This document shows positions 1 to 12,987 of a DNA stretch of 64,000 bases, in pieces. Every line of letters starts with the position of its first letter. Within the stretch, counting starts at the first letter, position 1. Source of the stretch: Naegleria lovaniensis (taxonomy: Eukaryota > Heterolobosea > Eutetramitea > Acrasida > Naegleriidae). A program made the position numbers and the translations under genes. The notes under the pieces were generated by a model. That model saw nothing but the letters and a program-made list of their open reading frames with translations. It was not told the origin of the DNA and did no database searches. Where the stretch lies: positions 170,669 to 234,668 of the forward strand of contig NW_025407858.1 of the NCBI RefSeq assembly GCF_003324165.1. Direction: 5' to 3'.

Positions 1-1463
1 TACTCACCCACACTTGACAGTGTCAATCTTGACATCAGATCCAATATTAATTTTGGTTGCATCTTTTACATTACTTCCATCATTTTCAATTCCTAATTCA
101 CCATTTCGATTCTGGATCATGTGAAATTTAGGATATTCATACATGACAAGGATTGGAATTTCATCATTCACTTACCTTTCCAGCAGCCCATGCTCTCCCT
201 TATCTGTCACTACTACAGAATGAAAACTTCCACATGAAACGCTCTCAATCATTTGTCCTTGTCCTGCCTTATTAATACTCACGAGAGAAATGTTTAACTG
301 TCCAAAGGTATTGTTTCCCAAACAAAAAATGTTTCCCTCTTCAGTTAAATAGATGGTATGTTGATCTGAAAAGTAGAATTATAATAATAATTGTTATTGT
401 TATAACAATTTCAATAAAATATGATAAATAATTTCATTATAGGACATGTAAATGGTTGTTCAAATAGTCAAGTATATATATCCGTGTGTGTGTATTTTCA
501 AAATAATTATACATCCAAATATTTGATCAATATTGTCTCAACTTACATCCTGATGAAACTGATTTAATTTTCTTTCCTTTCAATTCATCAATTTTTATCT
601 TTTCAGGCTTCTTAACCACTTCCTTCTTTTTCGAAGAAATTTGAGAATATGTGTTATCTCCACATGCAATAATTTCATTATCTACAGTTACAAAAATTGA
701 ATGACTAGCTCCACTGGAAATGAGTTTCACTTTTTCCTTAATAGGCACTCGTTTAAATTCTGCAACAGAGTCTGTTGAGGAAAACCCAATTTGATACTTA
801 TCAGAACGTCCACATGCATAAACTTCCCCTTTATCAGATAAGAGCATGGAGTGATAATCTCCACAAACAAGAGATTCAATTTGAATACTTAAATTAACAC
901 TTGTCCAAGAATTACAAGTACGGAAATGACCCAAGCTCTGAATGTCATGATGTATGGAATAAGTCCTTGCTTTCTCAATACTTATTTTCAATAAAAACTC
1001 ACCAATTGGCCATAATCATTGTCTCCGATTGTGTAAAGAAGATGATCATCTGTTGAAACAATAAAGAGCGAGCAATGATGATCGTTATTCCAATAATTAT
1101 TACATGGACATTTCATAAGTAAAAGATGTAAGCCAATCATTCGATGAGATATAATTGCCCATCATTCAGTAACAATGATCAATGAAAATACTGATGGAAC
1201 GAATTCACATACCTGTACATAATACTGTGAATTTATCACCACATCCAACATTGGTAACTTTCTTGTCTTTCAAACGAAGAACTTCTTTCGGAGTAGATAT
1301 TCTCTCATCATTGTCATTGGACAATTGATGGGCCATATTCTCTCCGAGGCTATAGGAGCAACAGATGACACCGAGACAAAAACGTGTTGGCGTGTTGTGT
1401 GATGATGGGTAAAAACTGTTATTAATGTGATAACACATACCCATACACAAGTGTAAAAACCAT
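1..1463 (-). CDS. RCC1-repeat (beta-propeller) protein, C-terminus beyond window
   Basis: Repeated RCC1 blade signatures are visible: YGLGENMAHQL, IGDNDYGQL, VYACGRSDKYQIG, CLGNNTFGQL and NGELGIEND, with intervening V-x-C/S-G motifs (VGCGDKF, LVCGDYHSM, SSGASHS, VSCGSFHS). RCC1-type propellers usually act as protein-binding or nucleotide-exchange modules; the partner here is unknown. Exons read on the minus strand: 1463-1441, 1349-1213, 1049-1003, 937-547, 365-176, then a last visible exon of about 110 to 8, followed by another GTGAG donor, so the gene continues past base 1. The start at 1463 follows an A-run and gives a short first exon that splices in frame into a blade motif. Near 194 the frame slips: before the slip the protein reads DKGE, and one frame over it reads WAAGKNRNGELG. 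One base appears to be missing. Confidence 0.85.
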
Positions 1464-1617
1464 TTTTTTCAGTTGGATTTGACAAATGACGGCAGTTTCA
1501 AATCTTCGAGTGAAAAGGCATCAACACAATAATTAATAGCGACTCAAATGTAACAATAAATTAAGAATTAATTTATATGATTTGTTGCCACTCGTTGGCA
1601 ATTCAAAATTTAAATTT

Positions 1618-2740
1618 CTATCTTCTTCTCTTGGCATTGTTAGGGTTGATTGGATTCAACAAGACAGTATCATGACATTGATCACGGATTGGACAATCAA
1701 TAAAGTTCAAATTCTTGTCAGTACAGAATCTCATTTCAGTAATGTATTGTTCACCATGATAACAAGCAAGAGCAGGAGTTCCATAACCAGCAGCCTTCAT
1801 GGCACTCTTGAGTTGTTGAATATGATAAACCATGCTGTCAGATGGAGTGACACCGCCTTTTTGCAAGTTTGGAAGAACGGACATGCTCTTTCTTAAATCA
1901 AGAGCAGCCTTGAAGAACTTGTATTCAGTGTCCATACGTGGGAGAGAAGCAGCACAGGTTCCGTGCTTTTCATATTCGTGTTGCCAAAATGATGGAACTT
2001 CATTCTTGAAATCTGTTTGTGAAATGGGTTGTAAGTAATGTGATGATATGTTGAATGATAGCATGTGAAAACATCGTTATCGCCATGGTTGAATTGTTGA
2101 TATTCGTGTTATGTGAAATAATTGTAATGAAAAGTGTAAACATGGTGATGATCATAGTCATTTAAAAGAAATTCAATTCAGCAGTTAATACATTGCATTT
2201 TACACTTACCAGTCCAATACTTGTTCAAATCAGGGACTAAATCTTGAATTTGACCATAGTCAAAGGATCCTCCGCAGAAGAATGGACCTTGTGGTCCAGT
2301 GTTACGGCTAGGCCACAAACCATGAATACTGTTATGACATTATCGTAATCACATGTGTGATGAAAATTATGAACACAATTGCATCCGAGCGACAATTAGA
2401 TCATTATCTTCAGTAAAGAGAAGCAAAGCAATCTACGTACGTAAAATCTGAAGTAGATGATGGGATATAACATGGTTGCAATTGACGGCAGGCATTTCCT
2501 GGCCAAGTAAGAGAAAATACCTAGAAATTTCATCATCACAAAGATAATATCACTTAGAATCATCGCGTACTATATTCCAGTACTTACAAAGTAATCAAAA
2601 GAAGAACCACCTCTTTCTCTGTTAATAGCTCCTCTCAATTGGTCCAACACAAAGTTTGGAGTTCTTTGAGCAGTCGATACCACGGAGAAGGCAAGGAGCG
2701 CAGCCAACACGGCAAGCACGAGCAAGGCTTTGGTTTGCAT
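1618..2740 (-). CDS. Secreted RNase T2 family ribonuclease
   Basis: RNase T2 enzymes cleave RNA through a 2',3'-cyclic phosphate intermediate and act in secretory or lysosomal compartments. Both catalytic segments are present: CAS I as IHGLWPSRN in the third exon and CAS II as FWQHEYEKHGTC at the start of the last exon, with the expected histidines. The N-terminus is a clear signal peptide (Lys-Ala-Leu-Leu-Val-Leu-Ala-Val core ending in SVVSTA). Exons are 2740-2588, 2520-2441, 2328-2210 and 2012-1618; phases agree at every junction and give 248 residues, normal for the family. The start at 2740 is preferred over an upstream ATG because it places the hydrophobic core at the N-terminus. The extracellular or phagolysosomal role is inferred from the signal peptide. 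Confidence 0.93.
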
Positions 2741-2985
2741 GATTTTTTTACGGGGTGATGATGGTCTAGCGATGAATTTTTTAACGCATGCGGCAAGTGA
2801 ATCTCGAGGTGAGGGGTTCTTGCTGTAATTATGCGAGGGGGCGTGTTGAGGCAACTACATTGTGATGGAAACGTTCAATCTTGTCTGAGGTCGCTTACTG
2901 ACTTGTTAGATAACTTGCTTGTGGTCGCTTCAGAATTCATCAAAAAATATTCTCGTTCATGATCGATATTGTTGCTGTGTGATTC

Positions 2986-4633
2986 ATGTACGCGGATTTT
3001 GAGACCAGAATTAAATCAAGAGAACATACCAAGGAGGCTCATTTGTGGAAGAGTGGATTGTATGATACCATTCCAATGGATCCGGAAAGTAATGATTGTT
3101 TTGATTTGAAAAAGAGTGAGAGTCATCACCAGGCTTTTTTAATTTCGGGACAACGAATTATTGGCACAGGATCGACTTCTTTAACGAAAACTCCCAAAGT
3201 ATATTTTAAACCAACCCGAATGCATTTTGAACTGTTTGATATGATCAAGTGTGATTCTGATGAGAGAATTAAAAAGATTTGCGCAAATAATATCAGATTT
3301 GTGATACTGACATCAAAGAATAGAGTTTTTTTGAATCAAAAGAAGCATTTAAGCTTGGAAGAGGCACTGAAGATACAAATTGATGGAATAGAGTATATCA
3401 GGTATGACCGTCATTTGTATTTCATGTTTGAAACTTGAAATATGTCTACTTCCCAGTAACTTTAAATGTATTGATGATTTGTTCAAAAAGTCCTCAGAAT
3501 ATGTGGAAGATATTGAAATTACTTTAAAATATGCGTATTTTCTAACTAACAGCGGAAAGTTATATACTTTAGAACTCGACCCACTAACATTTGAACTTGA
3601 GTTAATTTTTAATGGAGGCATTCGATACATTAAATCAACGAAAAGAATTACCTATGCTATTGGATATAATAACACCATACATCGCATCGATGGAGAAGCG
3701 TCAGAGGACATTTCACAATTATTTTCTGATAAGCTGGGAGAAAATGAATATGTGAAATACATTGCTTGTTGTGCCAACCATTGCTTTTTTGTCAGCAACC
3801 TCAACAGAGTTTTGGAATGGGTGACAATCGACAAGGTATGCATTAATGATAATTTCATCATAATAATCGAATGACGTTTGATCAATAATATATAGGACAG
3901 GTAATGTATTGATATTATCATAACATTCAAATGTCATGTACTGATAATAAGTGTTTGTAGTTAGGAGGCGGTCTTCCATTTTCGAAAAATAGAGCCTTAA
4001 CTGAGATTACTCTTCCATTCGAAAATCGTTTGTTCAAGCAAATAGTAACTGGTAATGAACATACCTTAACACTTTCAACAACAGGAGAAGTTTATGGATG
4101 TAAGTATGACATGCTAAATATATCAACGTTGAATGCATCTTTTTTAAGGCGGAGAAGATAAAATGGTGGGCACGAAAAAGAATGTAGTTCTTGCAAATCA
4201 ATGGAAGAAACTAAAAGACAATATTTCTCAAATTTATGCGGATGTTTATTCATCATATATGATATCCAAGAGAAGTAATTATTTTGTATGTGGAAGTAAC
4301 GTTATGGGAAGCCTTGGACTGTCATCTGATGTTCAAGAGGTTGGTGCATGGAGACGAATGACGCTAAGAACTAACAAAATTATTCCTTGGCTGAAATATG
4401 GGTTGCGTTGTGCTTCCTCGACTGTATTATTTTGTCTCGAGTCTCAATTTCCAAATACTGAAAGTTTAAGCATGTTACTTGCAAATTTACAAAGAAGAAT
4501 TTCCGATGGTAGACTTTCTGACTGCATTGTCAGGACAAACCGCTCGCCAGAGAAAAGCGGCTATGTCAACCAAGATTCAAGTAATGGAGGAAAAGATGAA
4601 CAACCATTGAAAAAATCCAAAACCAGTAGATAA
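2986..4633 (+). CDS. RCC1-like repeat protein, divergent
   Basis: Four exons (2986-3401, 3457-3835, 3961-4099, 4149-4633) join in frame to give 472 residues. Blade-like motifs are weak in the first half (FVILTSKNRVF, YFLTNSGKLY, FFVSNLNRVLEW) and clearer later: TGNEHTLTLSTTGEVYGCGED and YFVCGSNVMGSLGL. A polar, Lys-rich tail ends in KKSKTSR. It is probably a diverged paralogue of the RCC1-like gene at the left edge, pointing the opposite way with the RNase T2 gene between them. The first exon lacks a recognisable propeller start, so the ATG at 2986 is the simplest choice, not a proven one. Function unknown. Confidence 0.75.
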
Positions 4634-4724
4634 ATTCAATTATTAGATTTCTTATTTCTAACATTTCAATTTTCCTTATTAAACCTTGTCAACGTACGTG
4701 ACGAACAGTGTATTTATTTACAAT

Positions 4725-6864
4725 TTAATTGTTCAAAACACCCAATCCAATATTGCCACAAAGTACCACCAATAAATAATAATACAACAGTTTGTTTTCA
4801 ATAGCGTGATTCACAAATTGTTTGTATTCACTGTCATTATCGCCCAGTGAGGATGGGTTGAAAAATAAATCTTCTAAAAGTTTCAAATTGGTCTTATCGA
4901 CTTGTGATTCACGACTTGTGTTTTCTCGATGATAATACCCTCCACTGCATTCTTCAAAGCTTAGTAATGTGTGCTTGGTATTGGATTGAATGCTTTTGTG
5001 GTGGTCCAAAATGAATTGAGTTTCAAACGTTGGCAATGGTAAATGTATGGAAGATTCACAAGGGTCTTCTTCTTCGTCTTGTTGAAGATCATCTTCTGTT
5101 TCACATGAATCTTCGTCATCACCAATGTCCACAACTTCATACTCTCCATCTGAGGGATGACTCAACTCATCTTCCTCGTACTCGTCGTCATCATCCGAAG
5201 AAGAATACATGGTTCGAGTAGACAGCATCACTCGCACCATCTTCATCCTGTCCACCCGCTGTGAGACGATTCTTTGAAATGGTAGCTGTGTGAACTAGTT
5301 GAACAGAAATCGCGTTTTGTGGAGTAATTTCCGTCGAAATCTCTCGCTTGCCTATTGCAGATTTGGACGGGAAATTAATGCCACCTCTGAGGTCCAACGG
5401 AGTATGAGGTTGTTGTTGCATCTGTTCGTTTCTTTCATTTGCAACATTCAACATGTTCTGAGGAGGAATTGTCGTGAACTCGGTGCATGATGGCCGTCGC
5501 TGCTGTTCTGCACCATGTTGTGTCGTTCGCTCATTGTAATCATGACGATTGTTCTTAAGGGAGTGATGATGTAATGATGATGAAGATGGCAACCACAAGG
5601 TCTGAACATAAAAGTATAATTCTGCTGTCGTCTCTAGGGAGGTTCTTTGCATGGAGGAATTTGATACTTTTCGGTTTGGTATGTCCATACAATGAAATTC
5701 TCGTTCAAAATCAAAATAAACATGAATCATGTGCGAGTGAGAATGAGGTGGAAATAACACAAGATGGGATTCCATTTGAAAAGACATGGTATCGAAATTC
5801 TTCTCAGTCACAATGATGGGATGATGGTGTTGAGAGGAAGAACTTTGAAAAAGGTTGGAATGGCATGTTTCATGATCCATTTCTTAATACCTTTTCGAAT
5901 GTGCTTTTCAGTGTAGAGATATGGACTGTTGAGCCATGAGTGGACAAATCCTTGTTGCAATTGAGGTTTGAATTTCTCTAAATTTGCTAAAAATGTTAAT
6001 TGATTAAGGTCATCATGTTGGAATGAACGTTCATAATGTTGCAATGCGTGTTTCATGAGATGGATAAGATTGAATGAAGATTCTTCTTTCTATACAGCAA
6101 TGTGTGAAAATATTTAGAGTTATTTAGGAAATTATGCATTCATAGTGTTGTGAATACACACACCCACACCAACAATCATTCGAATCATTGATACTACTAC
6201 TACTACTGAAAATACACTCACCTTATAAATTAACTCTAACATGGTTCTCTTTTGAAAATAAAATCTAAACCAAAAACAATTGGTCCATACATTTTGCTTT
6301 TCGTCTGATACAATGTGTGTGTGAGTGTGTGTATTTTCACAACATGTATGAATAAAGGAATACAATAATGACCGACATCCAAAATTAATATATATACTCC
6401 AAATGAAACCACACAAGCAGCAAGGTGTCACTTACCATCAGTAATTTTCTTATTGAGTGCCCATAATTGAAGATCATGCAAATACCTTCGAGCTAGGGTT
6501 TTTCGATTATTTTGTTGAAAACAACTTGTCTTTCGTACAAAGTTGGAAAACCATTTGCCAGATTATTGCATGAAATACCAAAGGACACTAAAAAATTCTC
6601 ACACCTAGTTGCATGTCCGAATGTTTGATCACAATAATGCTTCCACAAGTTTTGATCGAACCCTCCAATTAAATACCATAATTTACAGACATGGATAATC
6701 GTTGATAGCACTTCCTTTACTGTCAAATATTCTAATACTTTGCATAGAAGCAATTTTCTACTATGACCTTGTTTAGACAAGTCAAGCGTGACATTTGCTG
6801 GTTGTAATTTGATGCCGCCGTTGCTGTCATGACCCATCCAAGAGAAATCGCAATTTTCCATCAT
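4725..6864 (-). CDS. F-box-like protein, frame interrupted in several places
   Basis: The N-terminal part (6864 to about 6500) has an F-box-like helical pattern: LLCKVLEYLTVKEVLSTIIH, then VCKLWYLIGG and LWKHYCDQTFG. F-box proteins usually bring substrates to SCF ubiquitin ligases; here that is inference from a weak motif. A middle exon starts at 6089 (KEESSFNLIHLMKHAL). The C-terminal half is Gln/Ser/His-rich, then strongly acidic (SSSDDDDEYEEDEL at about 5200) and ends in a short hydrophobic helix. A donor lies at 6430-6435 and a probable mini-exon at about 6222-6268. The frame breaks near 6510 (run of A then CCC), near 5830 and near 5260, and phases of the small middle exon do not fully resolve. 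Either one gene with uncorrected bases or a decaying one; two shorter genes cannot be excluded. Confidence 0.5.
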
Positions 6865-7445
6865 CGGAATACATTTTGATTCTCTCTTCCTTCGTGCGAG
6901 TTCACCAAATCAATGCCACTGTTGTTACTGTCAACCAAAATCATCATCTCCCAACAACAACCACGATGCAAATAGGATTCTGTGGCTTGAGAATATTCAC
7001 TGTCGTGCTTGTTCTTCGTTTGACAATGACCAGCACGTGCTCGACCACATAAATTCGGTGGGCTTCGCATTTTTTCTCTTTTATTGCATCGCGCCATGAA
7101 TTTCAGTCGCAGTTTCTAGATGGTTTTGGTGTTCAGGCTTGTACGAAAGAAGCCAAACACAGAGTAAGGTGCGAAGGGAATTAGTGGAAGCAACAACGAA
7201 AAGAAAAGAAGAGATCATTGTCCCGTACTCTGGATTGTTGTGCATAGATACACAGTAACATCAACAAAACACGTTCTCTGAGTGCACTCTCTTTACCAAA
7301 CTACAACAACAACAACATCCTGCACTCTCCGTAGAGTACATGGTTGTTTTGAAGAGAAATAGAGAGAATACACCAATCAAACGAACGTTCTTTTGGGTCC
7401 GAAGCAGTTCAAGTCATCGACAACAAAAAACCTTTCTAGCCACTC
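6865..7445. other. Intergenic region between divergent genes
   Basis: This stretch separates the F-box-like gene (-) from the large unknown gene (+). It holds an open frame on the minus strand, 7097-6861, rich in Cys, Arg and Asn, which ends exactly at the F-box ATG and may be 5' leader or, with one lost base, an N-terminal extension. The right part (about 7290-7440) carries CAA/CAACAA tracts typical of a 5' leader. No RNA gene or repeat element is recognisable. Confidence 0.5.
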
Positions 7446-9769
7446 ATGCGTAAAGTTCAACCCACATTTCATTTACCGAGTAGTACCATGACGAATAATG
7501 ATCATCATGATGACAAGAACAAACGGCCAAGCGATAGAAACTCCTTCATATACCCTGACGGAAACACCTCTAACAACCTCTACTCGAGCATGTTGTCAAT
7601 GATGAACCACATGAGCTCTTCCTCCTCTTCATTTCCGACAACTAGTTCCAACACCTCTTCTACCCCCCACGCTCCTCTCATTTAGCTCCATCGCCGAGCG
7701 TGAATGCATCTTCCATCTCATCAAACTCATCATCCGCGTTCTCCGTAGTGATGAATCCAGCTCATACTCCTCTTGAAGTTCTTCTCCTCGGAAATTCATC
7801 GATTTCCAACAGCACTACAACCACTCCTCCTCTCAACACGCCACACAGCAATCCAACCTACCAAAATGTGTTGCAGTGCTTGTCCTTGTTGTATCCTTCC
7901 TCCTCGAGCTGTAACACTTCCAACAATGTCAACCAAACAACTGCAACGACGTCATTCCCCAATAATAACAACAACAATAACTATTCCATACCACCAGTCA
8001 ACAGCAACACATCCACTTCTTCTTCTAAAACACCACAATACACGAATTTGGGTTCAGATTTTTCCAATTTAACAACTTCTTTCCATTTTCCAAATTCGTA
8101 CACAAACCCCTCTTCTGTTCTCTCTCATGAGTTGGTGACTAGTTTTGATTCTCTCAGTCATCAAATTGTTGTACCCAATAATTCATGCATGAATACATCA
8201 ACATCTTCTGTCACTATTGAAGAAGAAGTGATTGATGAAGACGGCACAAAGAGTTTTAGAAAACGAAAAACCTCTCCACTCAGTTTCGAAACTCAATCTC
8301 TCTACGTCAAAACAGAAGGTCTCAAACAATCCAAAAGTGTCAACAAGTTTAAGAGAGTAAAACTCTGTGACAATGATGAATTAGAGAACGAAGATAAAGA
8401 TGTATCGAAAGAGCTCGATCTTGCAGAGAACCAATCTTCCAATGATCCATTCAATAGCTTCTTTGTCCTGCTCAAAAATCATTTAAATTTTTGTGAACGA
8501 ATGAATAAGAATCTACTAAGAAGTACTGTTGTATTTGATTACACCCATTCCACTTCGTAAGTATTCAATTTTAAAGTGTGACATGCTTACAAAATACTTA
8601 GGTTATGCAATGCTTCCAATGTTGTCAGGGACATGAATTCCATGTCTCCTCCAACCGATTCTGACCTCACATATCCCTCATCAGACTCTATTCCTTTAGA
8701 AAAGTTGTGCTTATTGTATAGCATGTATTTGCACATGTGTCAGAGAAAAGGTTTAACCTCAGAAGCAAAAATCGCCTATGAAAAAACAAGAGCGTTGCTC
8801 AAACAAGTATTTGACAGATACGACAATTACCATGTTGCCTTTACTTATTGTATTCTTTCGATCTATCATTCAAGCGAGGGAGACGATGAGACTGGCAAGT
8901 TTTATTTGGACTTGGTTGACCATTATTTTACCTCTCAAAATAAGAATACAAGTGGAAAGACCACAAATTCATCAGTAAGCTCTCACGAGCAAGAAATGAA
9001 TAAGCTCATTCAATATTGGATTCCAACATCTGAGCTGGACAGAGATTTCTTTTTGGGAAAATTTAAACTTGCTGCTGATATCACCAATGAGGCAGGTAAA
9101 TTAAGACGCTCAGTTGAACTGAGAAGGTTAATCAAAAAGTATTACATTTATGGAACAAACCAACCACAAGTCACTCATCCAGAATTCAAAAATCTTCTAG
9201 AACAGAAGATTGATGGAACAACCTTTGAAGGTTTCTTGAAAATGGTTGACTTTACACTGGAAATGGCTACACTTTCCAGCAAATCCTATAACTTGGATGT
9301 TGAACAACAATTCATTCTAATCCATGGAGGTAAAGGCTACAAACACACAGCATATGCGATGATTTTGCTAGAGTATTTGGATTTTCTGTCCAAACACGAC
9401 TCATCGTTTGATAGTAGTTCCACAATAACTCTCTCCTCTATTAACAATCAAGATCCAAATGTCAACAATGTACTTTCAAGACTTTACATAGAGGTTGACG
9501 CTTTTATGAAAATTAGTTATGAAGAACCTGAAGCTTTGGGAGCCATTATTCCAGCGTATTTTTCTTGCTTTTCCATTGCTTGCCAACTTGATTTGAACGG
9601 CCGTGACATGACCCAAACAGAACAGCTTTCCAAAATATCAAGAGACCTTCATGTCATGCAGTACATGTCGAAAAGATATAAGAAGGTTAAAATTTTGTAT
9701 TCTTCTCTTATGGATGCTCTTGCTCTCAAAAAGGAAGAGCTTACAAAAGAAATAAATTCCTCGTCTTAG
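7446..9769 (+). CDS. Large unrecognised protein: low-complexity N-terminus, helical C-terminus
   Basis: I do not recognise this family. Two exons, 7446-8556 and 8602-9769, join in phase (GTAAGT donor, TTAG acceptor). The N-terminal 250 or so residues are Ser/Thr/Asn-rich with His/Asp runs. A basic stretch (FRKRKTSPLSF, then KFKRVKLCDNDE) looks like a nuclear localisation signal. The C-terminal 390 residues are well-ordered and helical (LCLLYSMYLHMCQRKG, YEKTRALLKQVFDRYDN), reminiscent of TPR-like or of the regulatory half of some transcription factors, but no DNA-binding domain is visible. The frame breaks at the run of six C at about 7664-7669: upstream it runs into a TAG, one frame over it continues smoothly, consistent with one missing C. 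The corrected length would be about 759 residues. A nuclear regulator is a guess. Confidence 0.7.
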
Positions 9770-9888
9770 GATTATAACACTGAGCAACGAAAAATAAATG
9801 TAATTCCGCTGTTCTATTGACGATTTCACACAACAATGAATAACAAACTCACTTGAACCATATGCTAACTTTATTGAACGAAACACAT

Positions 9889-10853
9889 TTAAGCTCTTCT
9901 TGGCTTTCTAGAATGCTTTCTCATAAAAGTAGTCAAGACATTCTTGAGCAATTGTTTGTGAACGAAAAACAATGGCTTTTCTTGTCTTCTTGGAGCTCTT
10001 CTTGAAACTCTTCTTTGTCTTCTATTTCTTGAAACTCTTCTTGGAGCTCTTCTTGGAACTCTTCTTTGAGAACGTCTTTTTTCCATTCTTTCAAGTCTTT
10101 CAACAAGTCTTGCAAGGAAATCAAAATGTTCAACAGCTGCTGGTCTTCTGACAGCTCGCTTTCTTCTTGGTAAACGTCTCTTCTGATTTCTCTTTGGAAC
10201 ACGTCTTGGGAATCTCTTCTTCCAAACAGAAGCAACTTTGACAGATCTGACAAGATTTTCAAGTCTCTTCAAGAACTTTTCAATTGGGAATCTTCTATTG
10301 ACTCTCTTTGGCTTGACATTCTTATTGACAGGAGTAGCAACAGTTGTAGCTGCTGCTGATGGTTGTTGTTGTTGGTGAACTTGCTTGGCCATCATTCTAA
10401 TCTTTTGTGCCAACTTTCTAACCTTTCTTCTCAAAAATCTTCTCAAAATTCTTCTCACCAATCGGACCACTTCATGGAAGTTTTGTGATTTCTTCAACTC
10501 TTCGATATGAGTCTTCAAATCGTCAGTCTTTCCGTCCTTCTTCAATTGCAAGAGATGATCCACAATGACTGAGAGTTTTCTCAAAGTAACTTTAGCATCT
10601 TGTGCATTGTATGGAGCTTGTTCGGAAGTATTCTTCAACAAACCTAATTCCTTCAAGTTTTTGAGAATTTGTCTCAAGAAACGAACTTTGCTTTGTTTCT
10701 TTGGAGTTGTAGCAGAGAGAGTGGAATTGACATTACGGACGAATTGTTGTACTTTTTGAGGTTGTTGTGTGAGAGGTGCTTGTTGAGCGAATGATGTGTG
10801 AATCATGATGGCACACACAATGGCCAAAGACCGAAGATGATCAATGACTTCAT
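9889..10853 (-). CDS. Secreted, extremely Arg-rich cationic protein
   Basis: About 320 residues with a signal peptide followed by a very basic mature chain. The ATG at 10853 starts MKSLIIFG; the frame slips at the T-run around 10826-10828, after which it reads LAIVCAIMIHTSFAQQ, so one T appears to be missing and the two parts together make a textbook signal peptide. The mature part has amphipathic Lys/Leu helices (ILKNLKELGLL, VVRLVRRILRRFLRRK), a Gln/Ala linker, then clusters of RRVPRRAPRRVSRN and RRQRRVSRRAPRRQ near the C-terminus. No cysteines form an obvious disulphide frame. No domain family is recognised; candidates are a granule-matrix, DNA/RNA-binding or membrane-active protein. Nothing in the sequence decides between them. 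Confidence 0.8.
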
Positions 10854-11037
10854 GATGACAGTTGGCAGCTAGTGTTGAATTTTTTTACGGATGAAGGTTG
10901 CAGCACACAGAGCGAGGTTGTGTTCTTCTTGTGTTGCTGATTATAATAATGCGATTTTATCAGAATGTAATCAAGTAAAAAATAATTGACAAGTGACGCG
11001 CTTGTAATGGAACATCATCTCTGCTGTAAACTTGTTC

Positions 11038-12987
11038 TCAATGCTCTCTCTTTGAAACTCTTACTTTCAAATTAGTTGGTCTCTGTACGACACGAACAGA
11101 ACATCCAACTGGATCTTTCTCTTCGTCATTCAATAACACAAAATCATACTTTTGAACAAGTTTGGTTAAAATCATACATGCTTCCAATAATGAGAATCGA
11201 TAACCAATACATTTTCTGAAATTGATCAAAGTTTTTAAAAGTTCCATTCATTTGAAAACGATACAAAACGTTTTGAATGATTCAATGAAACAATTTCCAC
11301 TTGTTAAAACTTACCGATTTCCCATTGAGAAAGGCATCCATGTAAAATCATGTTGAACTCGATCTCTGGTCTCTGCATCTTTAAATCTCTCTGGATCAAA
11401 TTCATCTGCATTCTTCCAAATAGATTCTTTTTTGTGAACATTAAGAATAAATGCATTAATAAAAGATCCTTTTGGAATTTGATATTTTCCAAGAGTAGTA
11501 TCTTTCTTTGCCACTTGTTTAGCAACTCCTACTACGGGTGGATGAGTTCGTAACACTCCATAATGACAGCATTGACATATTCAAGTGAATTGTAATCGTC
11601 ATAGGTTGGATTTCTTCCATTTAACACTCGAGTGACTTCAGTTTGTAGTTTTTTCAGAATTTCAGGTCTTTTAGAAAGTTCAAATGTGGTCCATTGTAAG
11701 AGAGTAGAGGTCGTCTCATGTCCAGCCAATCTATTTGGTGTGTGATGTTTAGAGTGGTTCAATATTAAGCAAAATGGTTGTTCAGAGTGTTTAATATTAA
11801 GCAAAATTGTTAAAAAATTTAAATAACAAGAATACTCGTGTTTTGGAAATTAGAAACATACGTCAAAATAAATGCATTGCTCTTGAGTTCATCATCAGTT
11901 AACAAGTTCTCAATAGTATTGGCTTCAACGAGTAAACTTAAAATATCATTCTTTCCATCGTCGACATCTGAACTGGTTCTGTTCTTCACTTCTTCTCTTC
12001 TTTGATTAATAATCTTGTCTAAAATCTTGGAACATGTTTCCAGTGCTTGTGTTGCTCCTGACCAATTGGAAAGAATTTTATAAAGGAGTGGTAAATGTCT
12101 GACAAATCTTTTTAAAATCATTCCTCTTCTCATAATGATATCCATGGTTTGTCTGAGTTGACGTCCTTCTTCATTAGAAGAAAAGATACCAAAATCAACT
12201 CCAAATCCTACCAGTGACAATTTCGTCATTTTTTTGAATCGAGTGTTTTAAACATTTAAACATTTCACATTCATGAAAACATTTCAGTAAGGAATATTGA
12301 CATCAATCGTCGTGACACGCTCATACCATATATACATCATTACTTACCTGCTTTACCTAAAACATCCAAAGTAATATCCGAATAATCTCCTACATTCAAA
12401 ACAAACTGTGAACATTGTTGTAATTTTTCATCCCATTTCTTGAACATTAAATCCGTCGATTCCACAGCAATTTTACACATGTACTCCAAGTTCTTTGAAG
12501 AGAATCCAGGACTACAAATTTTAAAATGTTTCTTCCATTCTTCGGTATGAGGAGCTGTCAACACATTATTTCCCTTATCAAAAGGATTTAACACTTCATA
12601 GATTTGTTTTGGCTTGGAAAAATTATTGGCTTTGGTCACTAAAAGTTCTTTTAACATTTCTGGATCTGAAACCCAAATGATCGATCTCTGAGCTAGAGAA
12701 ATTCGTAATGTTTGAGTCTCTGCATCTCCCATCATTTGAGCTAATTGAGGAATTGAACCCATAGATCCCAAATATAAATAAGGAGCAAAGAAGGGAATTC
12801 GAAAAGGTGCGAACCATACTTGCCAAGTTCCAGGAATGTGACCTAATTTTGAGCATTGAGAGTAAATACCAATGAAGAGCCAAATGAAATATCCAATGAG
12901 AATGACTCCAAGGGCTGTCAAGAGTGTTGTGTAAAAATCACTCAAACCCCAAAATTGGAACGATGATGCTGGTAGAGAGGAGGACAT
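11038..12987 (-). CDS. Cytochrome P450, membrane-anchored (paralogue 1)
   Basis: A microsomal-type P450 monooxygenase. Visible in order: N-terminal membrane anchor (LLTALGVILIGYFIWLFIGI), proline-rich hinge (HIPGTWQVWFAPFRIPFF), I-helix LAGHETTSTLLQW, K-helix region IME..LRTHPP, PERF-like DPERF, and the heme loop FSMGNRKCIGYR with the cysteine ligand. Exons are 12987-12348, 12207-11862, 11730-11315 and 11215-11038, giving about 526 residues. The frame breaks at about 11557, in the middle of the K-helix ExxR motif, where one G seems to be missing. Substrate cannot be read from sequence. It lies just downstream of, and is clearly similar along its length to, the second P450 on the same strand, so the pair looks like a tandem duplication. 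Confidence 0.93.

Noticed and set aside
9933-10262. Acidic Glu/Leu-rich protein in another frame of the Arg-rich gene
   Set aside because: Shadow frame: Arg codons read out of phase give Glu/Leu repeats. The basic frame has the signal peptide and full length.
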